From Artocarpus heterophyllus (taxonomy: Eukaryota > Streptophyta > Magnoliopsida > Rosales > Moraceae): DNA of 64,000 nucleotides. Within the stretch, counting starts at the first letter, position 1. Every line of letters starts with the position of its first letter. Of the stretch, positions 24,801-37,720 are shown in pieces. A model generated the notes under the pieces. That model was not told the DNA's origin. It saw only the letters and a list, made by a program, of their open reading frames with translations, and searched no databases. Both the position numbers and the translations under genes were made by a program. Where the stretch lies: NCBI GenBank assembly GCA_025403435.1, contig CM046343.1, forward strand, positions 26,628,742-26,692,741. Reading direction: 5' to 3'.

Positions 24801-25764
24801 TTCCCTGAGTGACGGAACCAGAATCCTACTTCAGTGGGGCACAATAGAAAAACAAATATTATAGATTAATACATTTGAAAAGCTCAAATAATTCTTTTTT
24901 AAAAAATAGTAATAAAAATATTAAGTAATCAACATGTTTTCATGATTTTATTAATATCTTAGTAGCAATCAAATAGCAATCAAATTTTTAACATAAGAAT
25001 ATTTTGAAAAAAATCATAGAAAAGAAAGTTAGAAGAAATAAGATGTGATGGAAGAAAAAAATTTGCAATCAAAACTGAAAATTGCATAAAAAAGAGAGAG
25101 AGAAAGGAAAAAGAAATATATAAAAGGGAGAGAAAGGAATAAAAAAAATTCAAATACAATTAGAAATACATATGGAACAAGACGTTATTATTTAAACTAT
25201 CCCAACAAGCTAGCAATCAATATTGTTACATATAAATAATTCAATTTTGTCATATGTATATGTATGACATTAAAAGCCCAGCAAAAGAAGAGCCGGTAGA
25301 CTTGAGAGGGGGCACTAAAAGGAACTCCTCATAAAACCGATGCCCCACAAGATCTTCTCTTCTCCCCCTGCTAATTTCTTCTGTTACTGTCAGAACTATA
25401 CTAGAACAGTTTCTTGTTTGGCTTCAGAGCAAAAGGAAATAAGGCAACAGTGAAATACTTCTAACATTCGAAATACCCAGTCCCATACCATTTTTTCCGA
25501 GTTCTGGAGTCGGGTTGTTTAATGCCCATGAATTCCTAAGCCTGGTATACCAAACTCTCAGTTAGTTCCTACCTGTTAAAGCAGGATTTTATGGATCTAA
25601 AGCGGGCCCTTCAATGTTTTAACTTATACCATAGTTCAATCATGATTATTGTCTTGGTTACGTCGATGGCTTTGTAGTTGCACACAATCATTCTTTACTA
25701 GTTCATAAACTCATCTAGAATTTGATCACTCATGTTGCCTTGAAATACTTTAGCCCTGGTCCCA
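24801..25764. other. Intergenic DNA
   Basis: No gene is recognised. The phrase GTGACGGAACCAGAATCCTA near 24811 is the kind of sequence often scattered in plant repeats, but I cannot assign it. Confidence 0.5.
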
Positions 25765-27348
25765 CAATCTTAACGTTCACGCTAACAGCCTAGCGTTCTT
25801 GATGTTCATATTGGTAGCTTACCATCGTTGACGTTCACATTGTTAGCCATTATCCTTGACCATTTATTTTAAATCAACTTCAACAATCTACACATTAATT
25901 AAAAAAAAAATAAACATAGCTTTCAACCACTATAATACTGTTTAGACCAACAGTCATAATTCTCAGTATAAAAAATTATCATACTCCACCATAAAGAGTA
26001 CATACACTTAGAATCAACCATTCTAAGAATTTCACTTCGGCACATGTCGAATAAACCTGTTGAAAAAATTATGGTGCAACTTTCATGTTTGACTTTCTCA
26101 AAAGTTCATCAGTCATTGATATAAATTTCACCACACACCTTGCATCAATTGCCAAACCAATGCCCGTGTGAAAACTTGTGGATCCGCGAACAATATCACA
26201 TCCTCTTTCATGACAACTTGGAGATTTGAGCGACATGTCAAAAGGATCATCACAGTCTCTTATGGAGAAAAGAGACTTACTGTTAGCGATAGTATTAGCA
26301 TCTCCATTCACTAACTTTGGAGCAATTTGCCAAGCCCGCTCCACCTTCTGACAATTTCTTTGAGGTGCCTAAATTGTCCACACTATGAAATTCTTGTGTA
26401 ATCCAGATTGACTTACCATGAACTTGAAGTCGCCACAAGTCAATATCAATCTACTCATCAAATTTCTCCACCTTAAACTCAATACAGTTTGAAACAACCT
26501 CTTCCATATTTGCTTTGTACTTCAGATCTACCTTCTTTGGATCGTTCCAAGTTTTTTTGCGAACCGCACTGTTGAACAATACCATCGTATTCTTGAATAG
26601 TACCATTGTACCTTTGAATAGTAATTCACTATTCACATACGGATTTTACTATTCACATAAATAGTAACTTCGTAAAAAACTTCTAGGCCCACCACCAGAA
26701 TTACTGAACACCAAAGAACCAAGGCTCTGGTACCAATTGTTGGAAAATTTGGATCACCAAATCTCCTCCTAAGATCCTCCTTTGTAGAATATTAAAGAAT
26801 ACTAGAGAAATTAGAAAATACAAAACAAAAATTTACGTGAAAAACTCCTAAATCGAGAAAAACCACAATCGTCAAAAATAACTAAAGAAAAATTCACTAT
26901 GTGAAAAATTCTTACAACCACATTCTTAGTAATTTTTCTCACACCTAAAACCCAATTATACTTAGAAAATTGCTCACTCAATTTTCTCTCTATGGGATTG
27001 GATATATGATCCCAAGAAAACACTCTTTACCAAAACATTATCCATACCCATATTGAGGGGCCAAATGCCCCCAATATTCTACATGCATGAGAGATTTTCT
27101 CTGCTCCTTGGGATGCTAAACAACTAAGGGAGATGGGATATTTATAGTTGCCAATCCTTCCTCCTTCCTTCTAGCATTCACATTGATAGTCCAATATCTT
27201 TGACGTTCACACAGAGAGCACACTGTTTTTTACGTTCACATTGACTGGTGGCCTACCGTTCTTGATGTTCGCATTGAGAGCCTACTATCCTTGACGTTCA
27301 CATTAGAAGCCATCATTCTTGGCCATTTATTTTTAATCAACTTCAACA
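25765..27348 (-). mobile_element. Decayed non-autonomous copia-like LTR element
   Basis: On the minus strand a 611-base LTR runs from 27348 (TGTTGAAGTTG) to 26738 (TCCAACA). It is followed directly by ATTGGTACCAGAGCC, a primer-binding site for initiator tRNA-Met with one change from TGGTATCAGAGCC. A second TGTTGAAGTTG at 25885 starts a 3' LTR of which only about 120 bases are recognisable. The 850-base interior encodes a short copia gag-like stretch (VEKFDE...DLWRLQVHG, split by a stop) and nothing of pol. The LTR includes tandem copies of a unit containing TTGACGTTCACATTG. Confidence 0.65.
26738..27348 (-). repeat. 5' LTR of the decayed copia-like element
   Basis: It starts with TG and ends with CA on the minus strand and abuts the primer-binding site at about 26723-26737. 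Near its 5' end (about 27176-27325 on the + strand) it carries at least four degenerate units of about 33-35 bases around TTGACGTTCACATTG; the truncated 3' LTR at 25765-25885 has related units. Confidence 0.65.
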
Positions 27349-27863
27349 AGGCTTACAAGAACAGGCGTTTGGTAGGCACAAATTTCAAGAAAAACCTATT
27401 CTTATTTTCGTTTTTCTTATAAAACATAATTTTTCAAACACAAGTTTTTGTTTTAATACTGACTTAATGTTTTATTTTTATTTTAAGCCTTATATATCAC
27501 AACCGTCAGTTTAAAACTACTCTTTAAACCATATAGGTCTAAACTACAAGTTCAAAATCACACCATTCAAACCCACGCACCAAGCAAACCCGAAGTTTGA
27601 TCATTCGCTCATGTATCTTCCACAGAGAGAATAAACACTAGCCAAATAATCATTCACCATTCGCAATCCAAGAAACAAAATATCCTTAATTCTTACTAAA
27701 TGCAGTCCAATTTTTTAAAGCTAATCCACAAATGAAACGAACAAAATTGCATAATCCAAACAGAACTTGAAAATGAAAATCAGAACAGATATATGAAAGA
27801 AATGAAAGCAAAGAAGAAAACCAGAAACAAAGGGATTGATCGATTTCGGCCCAAAAAGCAGAC
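27349..27863. other. Intergenic DNA downstream of the ATP synthase relic
   Basis: This stretch would hold the intron and following exons of the delta' subunit gene if it were complete. I looked on the minus strand for the next conserved segment of that protein and did not find it. Confidence 0.5.
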
Positions 27864-28031
27864 CTCTTTGGCAGAGAGCCCGGAAGCATAGGGAAGGACG
27901 AAATTGACGGTGACCTTCGAGGGGATTGAAGGAGGAGTGGCGGGGCGAGGGCTAACGAAGGAAGACGGAGTCTTGGGGGGGTCCATGTTGGGGATCACTG
28001 TCTTCCACGATTCGCTGAATGCGGAGTAATT
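27864..28031 (-). pseudogene. Single-exon relic of mitochondrial ATP synthase subunit delta'
   Basis: The minus strand encodes about 56 residues with the recognisable core [17 protein letters not shown], then [20 protein letters not shown]. This is the N-terminal mature region of the plant F1F0 ATP synthase delta' subunit (bacterial epsilon equivalent), which sits in the central stalk. It ends at a GAG|GTCTGC donor-like site at the expected exon boundary. Upstream there is an in-frame stop and no mitochondrial transit peptide or ATG; downstream no further exon is visible. In Arabidopsis the delta' gene AT5G47030 lies between AT5G47020 and LON2 (AT5G47040), from memory, so this is best read as the decayed syntenic copy. 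Confidence 0.75.
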
Positions 28032-28128
28032 CTTTCAAAAAACGAAACTATTTTAAGAACATCAAACGAGAATATTTCTGATTAAGGGTATTCTTGAAAT
28101 TTCATAGGATAAAAGTCAAAAACAATTG

Positions 28129-28156
28129 TCCCACTCCCACTCCCACTCCCACTCCA
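28129..28156. repeat. (CCCACT)n microsatellite
   Basis: Four to five tandem copies of a CCCACT hexamer lie just upstream of the ATP synthase relic. Confidence 0.85.
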
Positions 28157-28640
28157 ACAAGGAACCAATAGAAAGTGTCTTTGGATAAAGTGCAGAATAT
28201 ACAGTGCCAAAAGACAATAAGAAGAGAAGGGGTCTGGAGAACCATAATTGGGAAGCACATAAACAGGGCAACCATTCCTTCCTCAATTGAATACTTAATA
28301 CACAAGTAATTTAATTATATAATAAACCACCGAAGGATAAAAAGGCAACCGGAGCAGTTGCCGTTCTCTAAGATACAACTTGATATCGGGGAAAAGAAAG
28401 AATATCAATTAATTCCAATTTTCCATCCAAAATCTCAAAACAAGTTGGAGTCTCGGACGTTTTGCAACGAGATCAATTCCTTTCACAATGTTACTACATG
28501 GCCGTGTTTACTTGATCAACATTCTGTTTTCTAGAATTCCCCCAAGCAAATACCAAAGGCTCTGTGCAGTGCAGGGTGGCAACAAGCTAAAGCACTTTAA
28601 TTACTATAGATTTTGCAAGCTAGAGATGCAGTAAAGCATG

Positions 28641-31600
28641 TCATAACTTTGAGTGCTGTCTCCAAGGGCATCCGCCTTCAAAAGCTTGCTCTAACACATC
28701 TTCCATTCGCTTTGCGAGTAAAATCTGTTGAAAAAGATTTTAACAAAATGACACACGTTCCAGTTCACAGCAATGTTTCACATCGAAATGATCAAAGATC
28801 CGTTGGACTAATGCAATCACATGACTAATCTACATTCAGAAATCAAATGCTTCTTATTCTTCTGTATTTAAAAAGCAAAAATTGCAATTTCTGACTACAA
28901 TCACCGAAAGAGCTAATTGAGGTGGAAAATGTCATTTGGTCCAAGTTCATCTTCGTGTCGGTCAATCGAGCATCTCAATGCTATACTTATGTTAACTAAA
29001 GCCTGCAGCCTTTTCTGACTCTTTGAAAAGCATAAGTCCTTACAATTTCTTTTGCTCAACATTTTTAATCATGTAATAAGCAGAAGATTCCAACACATAT
29101 GTTACATTTTATTTCGTACATTACTGGGTATATTTGAGCAGCAGCCAAGGCACATTTAGAAGAAATTACCTCTAGATTGGCTAGCACAGCTGGTGGTACT
29201 TCAACCAAGTCTTTCAAGTTTCTCTCCGGAAGGATAACTCTTTTCATTCCATAACGGTGCGCCGCCAATATCTGCACAAATTCAGATTTTCACTCAGTCC
29301 CATACTGCATTCACCAGTATGCATCTACATTTGAGGCAACATAAAGCTTAAGCATAGCTTCTAGCAATAGCAAAAAGTTTCCATTAATAACGCAGGAAAA
29401 AGCAGAGCATTTGGCACACTGTATACAACGTATATAAATAAACGATGTCCATGTACGAACTATATTTAACATTGTCCAATCTAGGTTTAGTTGGCTAGAG
29501 AAACAAAGACGATTCAAGATTTGTACATGATTCACCCTTGGGTCTACATTTACAGGCAAAGAACCATGAGAATTCAGAAGCTTTAAGATGGATTTTAGAT
29601 ATTTTTCTAGCTTCTGTCTCCCTCAAACCCCAGCCTGAATACAGCCAAACCAGTCATTACAAGCCCCAAATCAACCCTTAAATGGTCAAGTTGTAAAAAG
29701 AATCCAAACCAAGTTCAATTTATTACGGGTCTGCCTTAACAAAAAGGGAACACCTACCGGACCGCACTCAATCGAGCCAAAGAAAAGGTTTTAAGTCAAG
29801 ACACCAGCTGACTACAATTGTGTATATTAATAAATTGTCTTTCAGGACAATTTTAAATTTTGACCAACGTGTATCTCAGGAAAATTCTATCTGCTAGATA
29901 GAGAGAGAGGGAGAGAAGAATTATCAGGTGAGTAAAGCAAACCTTATCCTTGATGCCACCGACGGGTAGTACAAGACCCCTCAATGTCATTTCTCCTGTC
30001 ATTGCCGTATCTGCTCTCACTCTTTTCTGACTGAACAGTGAAACCAGTGCAGTTACCAGTGTCACACCTGCTGATGGCCCATCCTTGGGTACAGCCCCAG
30101 CAGGAAAATGTATATGAATATCTCGACCTTCCAAAAGATTGATTGTCTCAGCAGCTGCCAACTTAAGATCAGTTGCCCTGGCTCTTACCTAGAGCACCAA
30201 AGTCGGTCTTCAATTTCAATAACATACAAACTAACTATTTCATGGTTAAAAAGAATGACAATGAGGAGAAAAGAAACCTACTACTACGAGTTCCAAATGC
30301 AAAATTAACAGGTCAGTTCCTAATTCATTATAAATCTTTAGGTTCAGATGCCTCTTAGTTTTAATATGGAATTTTGATTTTTTTTTCAGACCAAGTTCGC
30401 TACTGCCGCATATGTTTTGATTGTCTTAATGTATTCCAGCATACACACATAAATTTATGTATATCGTTTTGGTAATTCAGCTTACATAAGCAACAAAATA
30501 CAACTGAAATGAAGATGGTTAAGGAAACAGCAGAAATATTTAATTTATCAGTCAGCAAGGATATATAAGTTTGTCTAGAAAAATTACCCATGTCAATGCT
30601 ATTTGCGCTGATTCTTTAATAACATCTCCCAGCTGACCAGTTAGATGTAAATCACCCTTTCCTGCCATTGCCGTAGCTTCCACAAACTGGACCTCTCCAC
30701 CAAAAGACGTCCACACAAGCCCAACAGATATACCAGGCGTTGCAACTCGCTCTGCTGCTTCTCTATCATCATATCTGGGAGGCTGCATGCAATAGTAACA
30801 ATAACATCAAATCTGCTAAGTAGACCTGACAAACTCTTAACTTACAGATAAGAAAAGAAAAAAAAAAGAAAGAGAGAAAAAAAAAAGCATCACTAAAGCA
30901 TTAGAAGCTTGATCCTAGGGATATGGTACATGGAAAACTTTTGCAAAAACCGACTCCAAGAGCATACTATTAACGACCAACATCCGTCAATATCATGTCC
31001 AAAACAAAATATAAAAAAACATCTATCAAATAGTTGGACTGATTTCTTAGCAAAAAGAAAAAAGAATATAGCTGGACTGAAGCCCATAGTGTTAGAAGAA
31101 CAGGTTCATTGGAAAGCAATGTCTAATGTTGCAAATACAGTATCATGGACGTTACAGACCGTAGAACTGGCACTCTTGTGGAACATTACGTATAACATAT
31201 CGCACCAGATAGTACCGAAATACAGCTTTTTTAAATTCCACTTAAAAAGAAAATGCATGCAAAAACGAAGCATAAAGCACCCAAATAATTAGAAAGTAAC
31301 GAAAAGGAAAGGGGGGGAAAAGTAAAAAGAAAAAGGTGGGAACGATAATTACCCCTAGAACTTTCTCCAACATAGCCTCATCCACTATCAACGGTGAAAC
31401 AACCTTGAATGTGCTTGGTATCTCATGGTTATTTACAGCCATTGGGATGACTTCCATTTCCACTTCAGCTCCATCAGCAAGTCTATTTATCATAATTGGT
31501 GAAGCAAGCTGTTCCACATTTTTGCTAAGAGGAGCTGTTTGTTCTTGCTCTGCAACTCTTACTGCTGCAGCACGAGCCAAAGCAGCTAAGTTCCTTTCCA

Positions 31601-34600
31601 GATTTCGAACACCAGCTTCTCTAGTGTATCTCTGAATGACAAGTTTCACAATGGGCTGCCACCATAAAGGAGCATTCTAACGTATTCAGTATAATTTGAC
31701 TGTAAAATTGATACCATAAATGTCATTGTTTATATGAAAAGGCATTTATAGTCTAATCTTCTATACATGTATATTTCCGAATACGATTTGAGTTAAAGAG
31801 TTTCAGTTTTTGAAACATCATTAATACTTGTAAAAGTAATATGTGGTAAACTGACTACCTCAGGTATTTGGAGAAACTCAGAAGTCAAGCCATGCTGATC
31901 AAGAACTCGTGGAATTAAATGTCCCATAGCTATCTTCAGCTTTTCTTCAGGTGTGTAGCCAGGCAGCTCTATGACTTCCATCCTGTCTAAGAGCGGTGCA
32001 GGAATAGGTTGAACCCTATTCGCAGTTGCCACAAAAAGTACCTTTGAAAGATCAAACGGAACATTTAAATAGCTATAGACCTTTTATTAAGGAATCACTT
32101 TTGCTGTAATTGCATCCCTGAAAATGTCAGACTATTCAAGTACGCAATAGTACATCTAAGAAGTCTATAAAACTTTTGTAAACAATCAAAATCTCATCCA
32201 ATTAAAAAAAGCTTGTAGCCAGAAGAAATCCTGGCCCTTATACACTCCCTGTGCAGATTGGAGGAAATACAACGAAAACTAATACTAACTCAGACACTCA
32301 CACAACACTTCTTTAAGTATGAATATAGCATTAATCCTTAGCTTAGAAACTGGTACTGTAGGACTTAGTTGCTTATTGGTCAAACCAAGGGCCAAAAAAA
32401 AAGAAAAATCTAAAAAAAAAAATTAAACAATGAAAAGAAGTTTATTGACGGCCACGATTCATGTGATAAAGAAAGTAGGATACTGATCATTGAACGTCTT
32501 ATTCTGTTCAGGGTCAAGAACCTCCAGTAGTGCCGAGGCTGGATCACCACGTACATCAGACCCCGTCTTGTCAATTTCATCCAGCAGCATGACAGGATTA
32601 CAGACACCTACTCTCTGGAAAACCAAATGATATTAAAAATTAAACTTAGCCTAAACAGTCGTACATGTTACATTGATTTGTCTGACTCTTCTGCGTGTGT
32701 ATAAGAGAGAGAGAGAGAGAGAGAGAAGACAGATCATATCTAATGAAGTCAGAGGTAAGCACAAGTTGTAAGTAATGAATACATGATAACTAAATCAGTT
32801 ACAAGAAGAATAAGGAAAATCTAAAACTACAAATAACTTCAGCTATCACTTAAAGAAAAATTCCAACCACGATATCTCAAGCAGACAAGAAAGCATACAG
32901 TACAGATAATAAAGCATGTGATTCCTAGCTACGACTTGTAAGAAGAAGGAGTTTCTTCAACTTGCTGAAGTGTAACGATAGACCCATTTCCCAACTATAA
33001 TACCTCATAAAAGTTGTTCTTTCCTTTGTTATTTTTGGTAGTTGAATATTTCTTTAAGTTTGAATTTCAAACTACCTTGAATCCATCAATGAGTCTCCCC
33101 GGCATGCTTCCAATGTATGTCCTCCTATGCCCTCTAATATCCGCCTCATCTTTGACACCACCAAGAGATATGCGTATGAATTTTCTCCCCAAAGAAGCTG
33201 CAATAGATGAAGCCAAAGACGTTTTCCCAACACCTGGTGGGCCAACAAAGCACAACACAGGGCCTCTGGCATCTGGTTTGAGCTGCAACACAAAAAGACA
33301 GACACATACGAGCATCAAATTCTGAAAATACAACACCATAAACACTAAAGGCCAACAAAAACTAGATACATAATCACCTTGCGAACAGCCAAATATTCAA
33401 TGATACGTTGCTTGACTTTGATTAACCCATAGTGGTCAATATCAAGGCGTTCTTTGGCAGCTTTCAAGTCTAATTCAAGTTCCTCCGTAGCTTTCTGCCA
33501 GGGAAGATCAGCGAGAAGCTCTAGGTAAACTCGTGAACTGTTATATCCAGGCTGTTGAGGTTGCATCTTTTTAAGCCTCCTGAAGCACATGGACAAGAAG
33601 GGAAGATTATAAGTGAAACAAAATTTTCCAGGTTTGTTTATTAAAATGTTCAACTACCAAGTCTACTTCTATTACGCACTGGCTTGTTAAGAACAGTTCG
33701 TCCTTTATCAATCACGATAGTGCTTCTGAAAATTTTTTGAAAGCTAAAATAGGTCTTCTTTTTTCCCTCCGTTGTCAAATACGCTATATAATCTCACCAC
33801 TAGTGAGGGGTACTGAGGCAATGATCATGGGAACACAGGGAAGTCTTAGTGGGATACAAAAAGTGAATCAAAAGCAAAAGATAAACAAATACAGATGAAA
33901 TTGGAACTTGGAAAGGATCTAAAAACTAATATAGTCAAGCAATCATTTATTAGACAGCTTAACCATCCGTAATGTTGTAAGACTGTTATTGCATATAGCT
34001 CCTCCTTGAAATGCACGATCAGTAGGTTCATACCTTAACTCCCTCAGTGCATGCTTCCAAATATTTGAAGGCATTCCTGCACTTTGCATCTTTCTTTCCA
34101 GGGCAGCTACATCATCTTCATCATCATCATTGTCCCCAAGCTCCTCTTTGATAGCTCTCATCTGGATTGGAGTTTTTTTGGGGGCATAAGAACATTTTAT
34201 TAAATCTAAAAGATTATAACAGAAAGAAAATCCAAGAGGAGGACCAACAGCACACCTATACCAAACAGAAATGACAAAATGCAAGGAAGAAATTACGATG
34301 AAATTTTCCAGTTCATAAAGATCATAGATATGGAAAATTTTTAAATCCCTTTCCTAAATATGTCCATAAAGAAACAAAACTGAAATTTATCCCCAAAAAT
34401 AGCTCAGCTTGAAGCAGAGGATCAAATGAATCAACAAAAAATTAAAAAGGCAGTTTGATTTAAGAACGTATAATATATGCAAACAGCCATGATTGGTGGA
34501 ACAAACAAAGGCAAGAAAAAAGGAGGAAAAAGAGACATCTATCCATGTTTGAGTGAGAAGAGTAGAGAAAGAAAAAAAAATTTTACCGCAAGCATAGAAA

Positions 34601-37340
34601 TTTCTAAAATGGAAGGGAAGGAAAAGGAATCCTTTTTTTTTCTTTTGGCCTTCAGACCATTTTATGCAGACACAACGGTTTTTATAGTCTTGGATTCCCC
34701 ATTTCTTCAGAAAATCAAATATGACGTGAAAGCTAACCTGCTGTCTCAAAAGAAACTCCTTCTGTGATTTTGACAACTGACCTTCCACTTTTTGTGTAAT
34801 CTTCTCCGCTACACGTATGGACTGTCAAAGATAACACTACAATGGCTCCACAAAAGTAGGCAGAAGATAATGATAGCTAGATGATGTATATTAACCACAA
34901 GTAAATCAACAGTTACCTGTAAATGCCTATCAACCAATTCCGTTGCTTTTGAAAGCCGTACTTTCAGGTCAACTGAGTCCAACATAGACAGTTGCTCCTC
35001 AAAACTCATCTCAAAGCTAGCAACAAATATATCTGCCAGTTTGTGAACCGGTACTGTCTCCAAAAGAACTTTCGTTCTGCCTCCAGTTTTTTGTTTCTGT
35101 GAATAGATACAAAAACAGAAGTTCATGATTGTGGGACTTTGAGAGAAAGACACAATAATACCACGCCAAAAGAACAACAGAAAGCAGACAAAAACTTAGT
35201 TCGCTGACCACTACAATCAACAAGGAGAAAATATTTATTATATCAGGATTTGGTACTTGTAGTATTACTTACTAACCAACCACCATAGTCCTTAGCCCAA
35301 AAAAATAAATAAATAAATAAATTGGGAAGCTGCATTCTGTGCTATAACTAAGGGACAAGTATCCTCCAAATATTGGCGTGTGTAATTCTTCTTGACACAA
35401 ACAGCTATCACAGAAGAATTCCTTCCAGAAAGAATCAAAAGTTCAATAGGCAAGCTCTGATATATGAACAAGTAACAAAAACAAATTAAGAAAAGATATG
35501 AAGCCTCTCTAATTTTCAGCAGTTTATTTATTTTGAATTTAATCTATCATTGGATAGATAAATAGCTGTCTCAAACTTGATCAAGAGGAAAAGGATTAAC
35601 AGGCTAAAGAAAAATTATTTATACAAATTTCTAACAGTGGAGAAATGGTTAACAGGCTAAAGAAAAATTATTGCACAAGTGACAACAGTGAAGAAATGCT
35701 TCACATAAATATCTGCAGATAACCATTAGAATGCATTTAGTATTTTTTTTTTCATTTGCTAGAAGTTTTAACCAAAAAGGGCCCAAAAAAATGTCCAAGG
35801 TTTTACCTGTTCAAGAACAGAAATCAACTCCATGGCAGCTGCTTTGAACTGGCGAGACAATGTTATGAAATCCGGATCTTGTTCCACTCGTTCCATCTCT
35901 ATCAAAAATATTATTTTTTAAAAAACAAAAAGAAAAGAAAAGAACAGAAAAATTTAAAGAGCCTAAAGCTCTTTATTTCAAGGTTTTTAAGCTAATAAAC
36001 CTTATATCTTCTACCAAAAGAAAATAAAGTCCAAAATTGGAAAATTACCAGCCTTTGTCATTTCAAGAGGAGAGATCCTTGCAGTGTAATATGTTCCCCT
36101 TGTGCTGAGTTCCTGGACAGTGAACCTGCACAAACCTTCAAGGACAACTATATACGTGACTCTCCCACTTGGCTTCTCCACTCCTCTTGACAAATGTAAA
36201 GCACGAGCAGCAACTCCCCTGAGAATGCAAACATCAAATGTTACCATCACAATGGATACCGATCCACCTTGCAAACACACCCAAAAAGTCATTTGTAGAA
36301 CAAACTAGAAGAGAAAAGATAAACTCATAAGCATGATTAAGCGTGCTAAACAGTTTGAAATATATTCAATTGAACACCAATTAGATAGCACACCCAAAAT
36401 ATTATTGTCATTTCCACCACATAAGCTACAAAAATTTAAACAAAAATGATTTATCTGATTATACCTTGTATGCCAATGTATAGCCTCCTGCTGATTTTTC
36501 CCATCAAGCTTGTGAGAATCTGATGTACCCACTTGAACTCTTGATCCCCGCTCTCCAGAATCACTACCCACACCTGCTCAAAAGCATTCCATTTTTGAGT
36601 AACACAGCCAGCTTTCTTCCAGAAAAATAAAATGAAATAAACAACGAGTCAAAACGACCTTGAGATAATAGGGGCCCCACAGTTGTCGTCTCAGCAGCAT
36701 CTCGAACGGGAAGAATGCCAATTAATCCCTTCTCTTCCCGCTGCCATAACTCTTGCTCCACCAATTTCACACTGCATTCATCAGATCACCCCATCCATTT
36801 TCTTATCAAACAAACTCTACAAAAATTTCATAACTACAAAAGTATTTATTTTAATTTTCCTCACTTGGTCTACCAATTCCACAAACTTTAAAGGAAATAC
36901 ATCAAATTACGCTAAAAAAAAAAAGAAGAGATTCTTCAAGAAATTCATCTCAATTCATCGGAATTCAACGGAATAAACAAACAAAAAAGTTCAAACACGG
37001 CTCAGGTCAACTAAGTTCACACACGAATTTCAACGCCAATATTCAAATTTTCACATGATCGCAACTCAAAAAGCTCTTCACAAAACAGCAAAAATCCCGA
37101 CAAAAGAAAAATTAAAGCTCGACACCCATTATTGGCGGAGAAAGCATGAATATTTTCCATAAAAATGCAGACCGACGAGAAAATCGATCGTGATCGCATA
37201 GAAAAGGCTTAAACTCTATTGAATTTAGAGTACCTGCTCGGCGAAGTGCATCGAATTCGAATTATGGCGCCAGGCAAGAGAACCTTGTTCCTGAACGGGA
37301 GGATCCCAAGCCGAGCCGGTAGCTCCACCGATTCCGCCAT
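28641..37340 (-). CDS. LON2: Lon protease homolog 2, peroxisomal
   Basis: ATP-dependent serine protease of the peroxisomal matrix, needed in Arabidopsis for matrix protein turnover and sustained import. Minus-strand exons: 37340-37234, 36771-36659, 36573-36465, 36218-36049, 35898-35807, 35096-34917, 34821-34738, 34161-34034, 33579-33378, 33282-33076, 32614-32484, 32072-31859, 31655-31353, 30782-30588, 30188-29943, 29271-29170, 28724-28641. All introns are GT-AG and phases agree throughout. They sum to 2,667 nt, 888 residues, which is the Arabidopsis length. The N-terminal LON domain covers about residues 10-260. Walker A GPPGVGKT is at 409-416, Walker B VMLLDEID at 472-479, catalytic Ser784 lies in PKDGPSAG and Lys827 in GGIKDK (spacing 43, as in E. 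coli Lon). The last three residues are SKL, a PTS1 peroxisome signal. No damage is seen, so the gene is intact. Confidence 0.97.
32704..32728. repeat. (GA)n microsatellite in a LON2 intron
   Basis: An uninterrupted AG dinucleotide run lies in intron 10 of LON2. Confidence 0.8.
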
Positions 37341-37720
37341 GTTTGCCGCTCAGCAGAGAAGGAAAGCTAGAAATTTAGATAGAGAAATAGAATTTAGAGA
37401 GAGAGAGAGTATTTAGGAATTACGAGAGAGTCGGAGATGGAAGAAGAAGACAAGCAAGGCTCTGCAACTAAGGACTGGTTCCGTACGACGGGGGTTGGCT
37501 TTGGTTTTTTTTTTTTGTTTCGGTTTTTGGCTTTCACAAGAAGAAAAGACGACTCTTAAAACGACGACGGATTTTCCTTCATTGTTGTCGTTTCGCATTC
37601 CCCTGATTCTCAACGTCCGTCACGCCTCTCCCCTCTCTCCCTTTCTCCTCCCCTTAATAACTTTTTGTTTTCTAGATATTTATAAACCGGATTTTTTTCT
37701 CCCAAACCCCTTGAATTTGT
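37341..37720 (-). promoter_or_regulatory. 5' UTR and proximal promoter of LON2
   Basis: The region upstream of the LON2 ATG holds a GA tract at about 37397-37409, which is CT-rich on the coding strand as in many plant leaders, and a moderately GC-rich stretch to about 37620. No clear TATA box is seen. The transcription start is undetermined. Confidence 0.4.

Noticed and set aside
26069..26344. 91-codon minus-strand frame in the interior of the copia-like element
   Set aside because: No recognisable domain; it continues a degraded gag-like region and is better treated as element interior.
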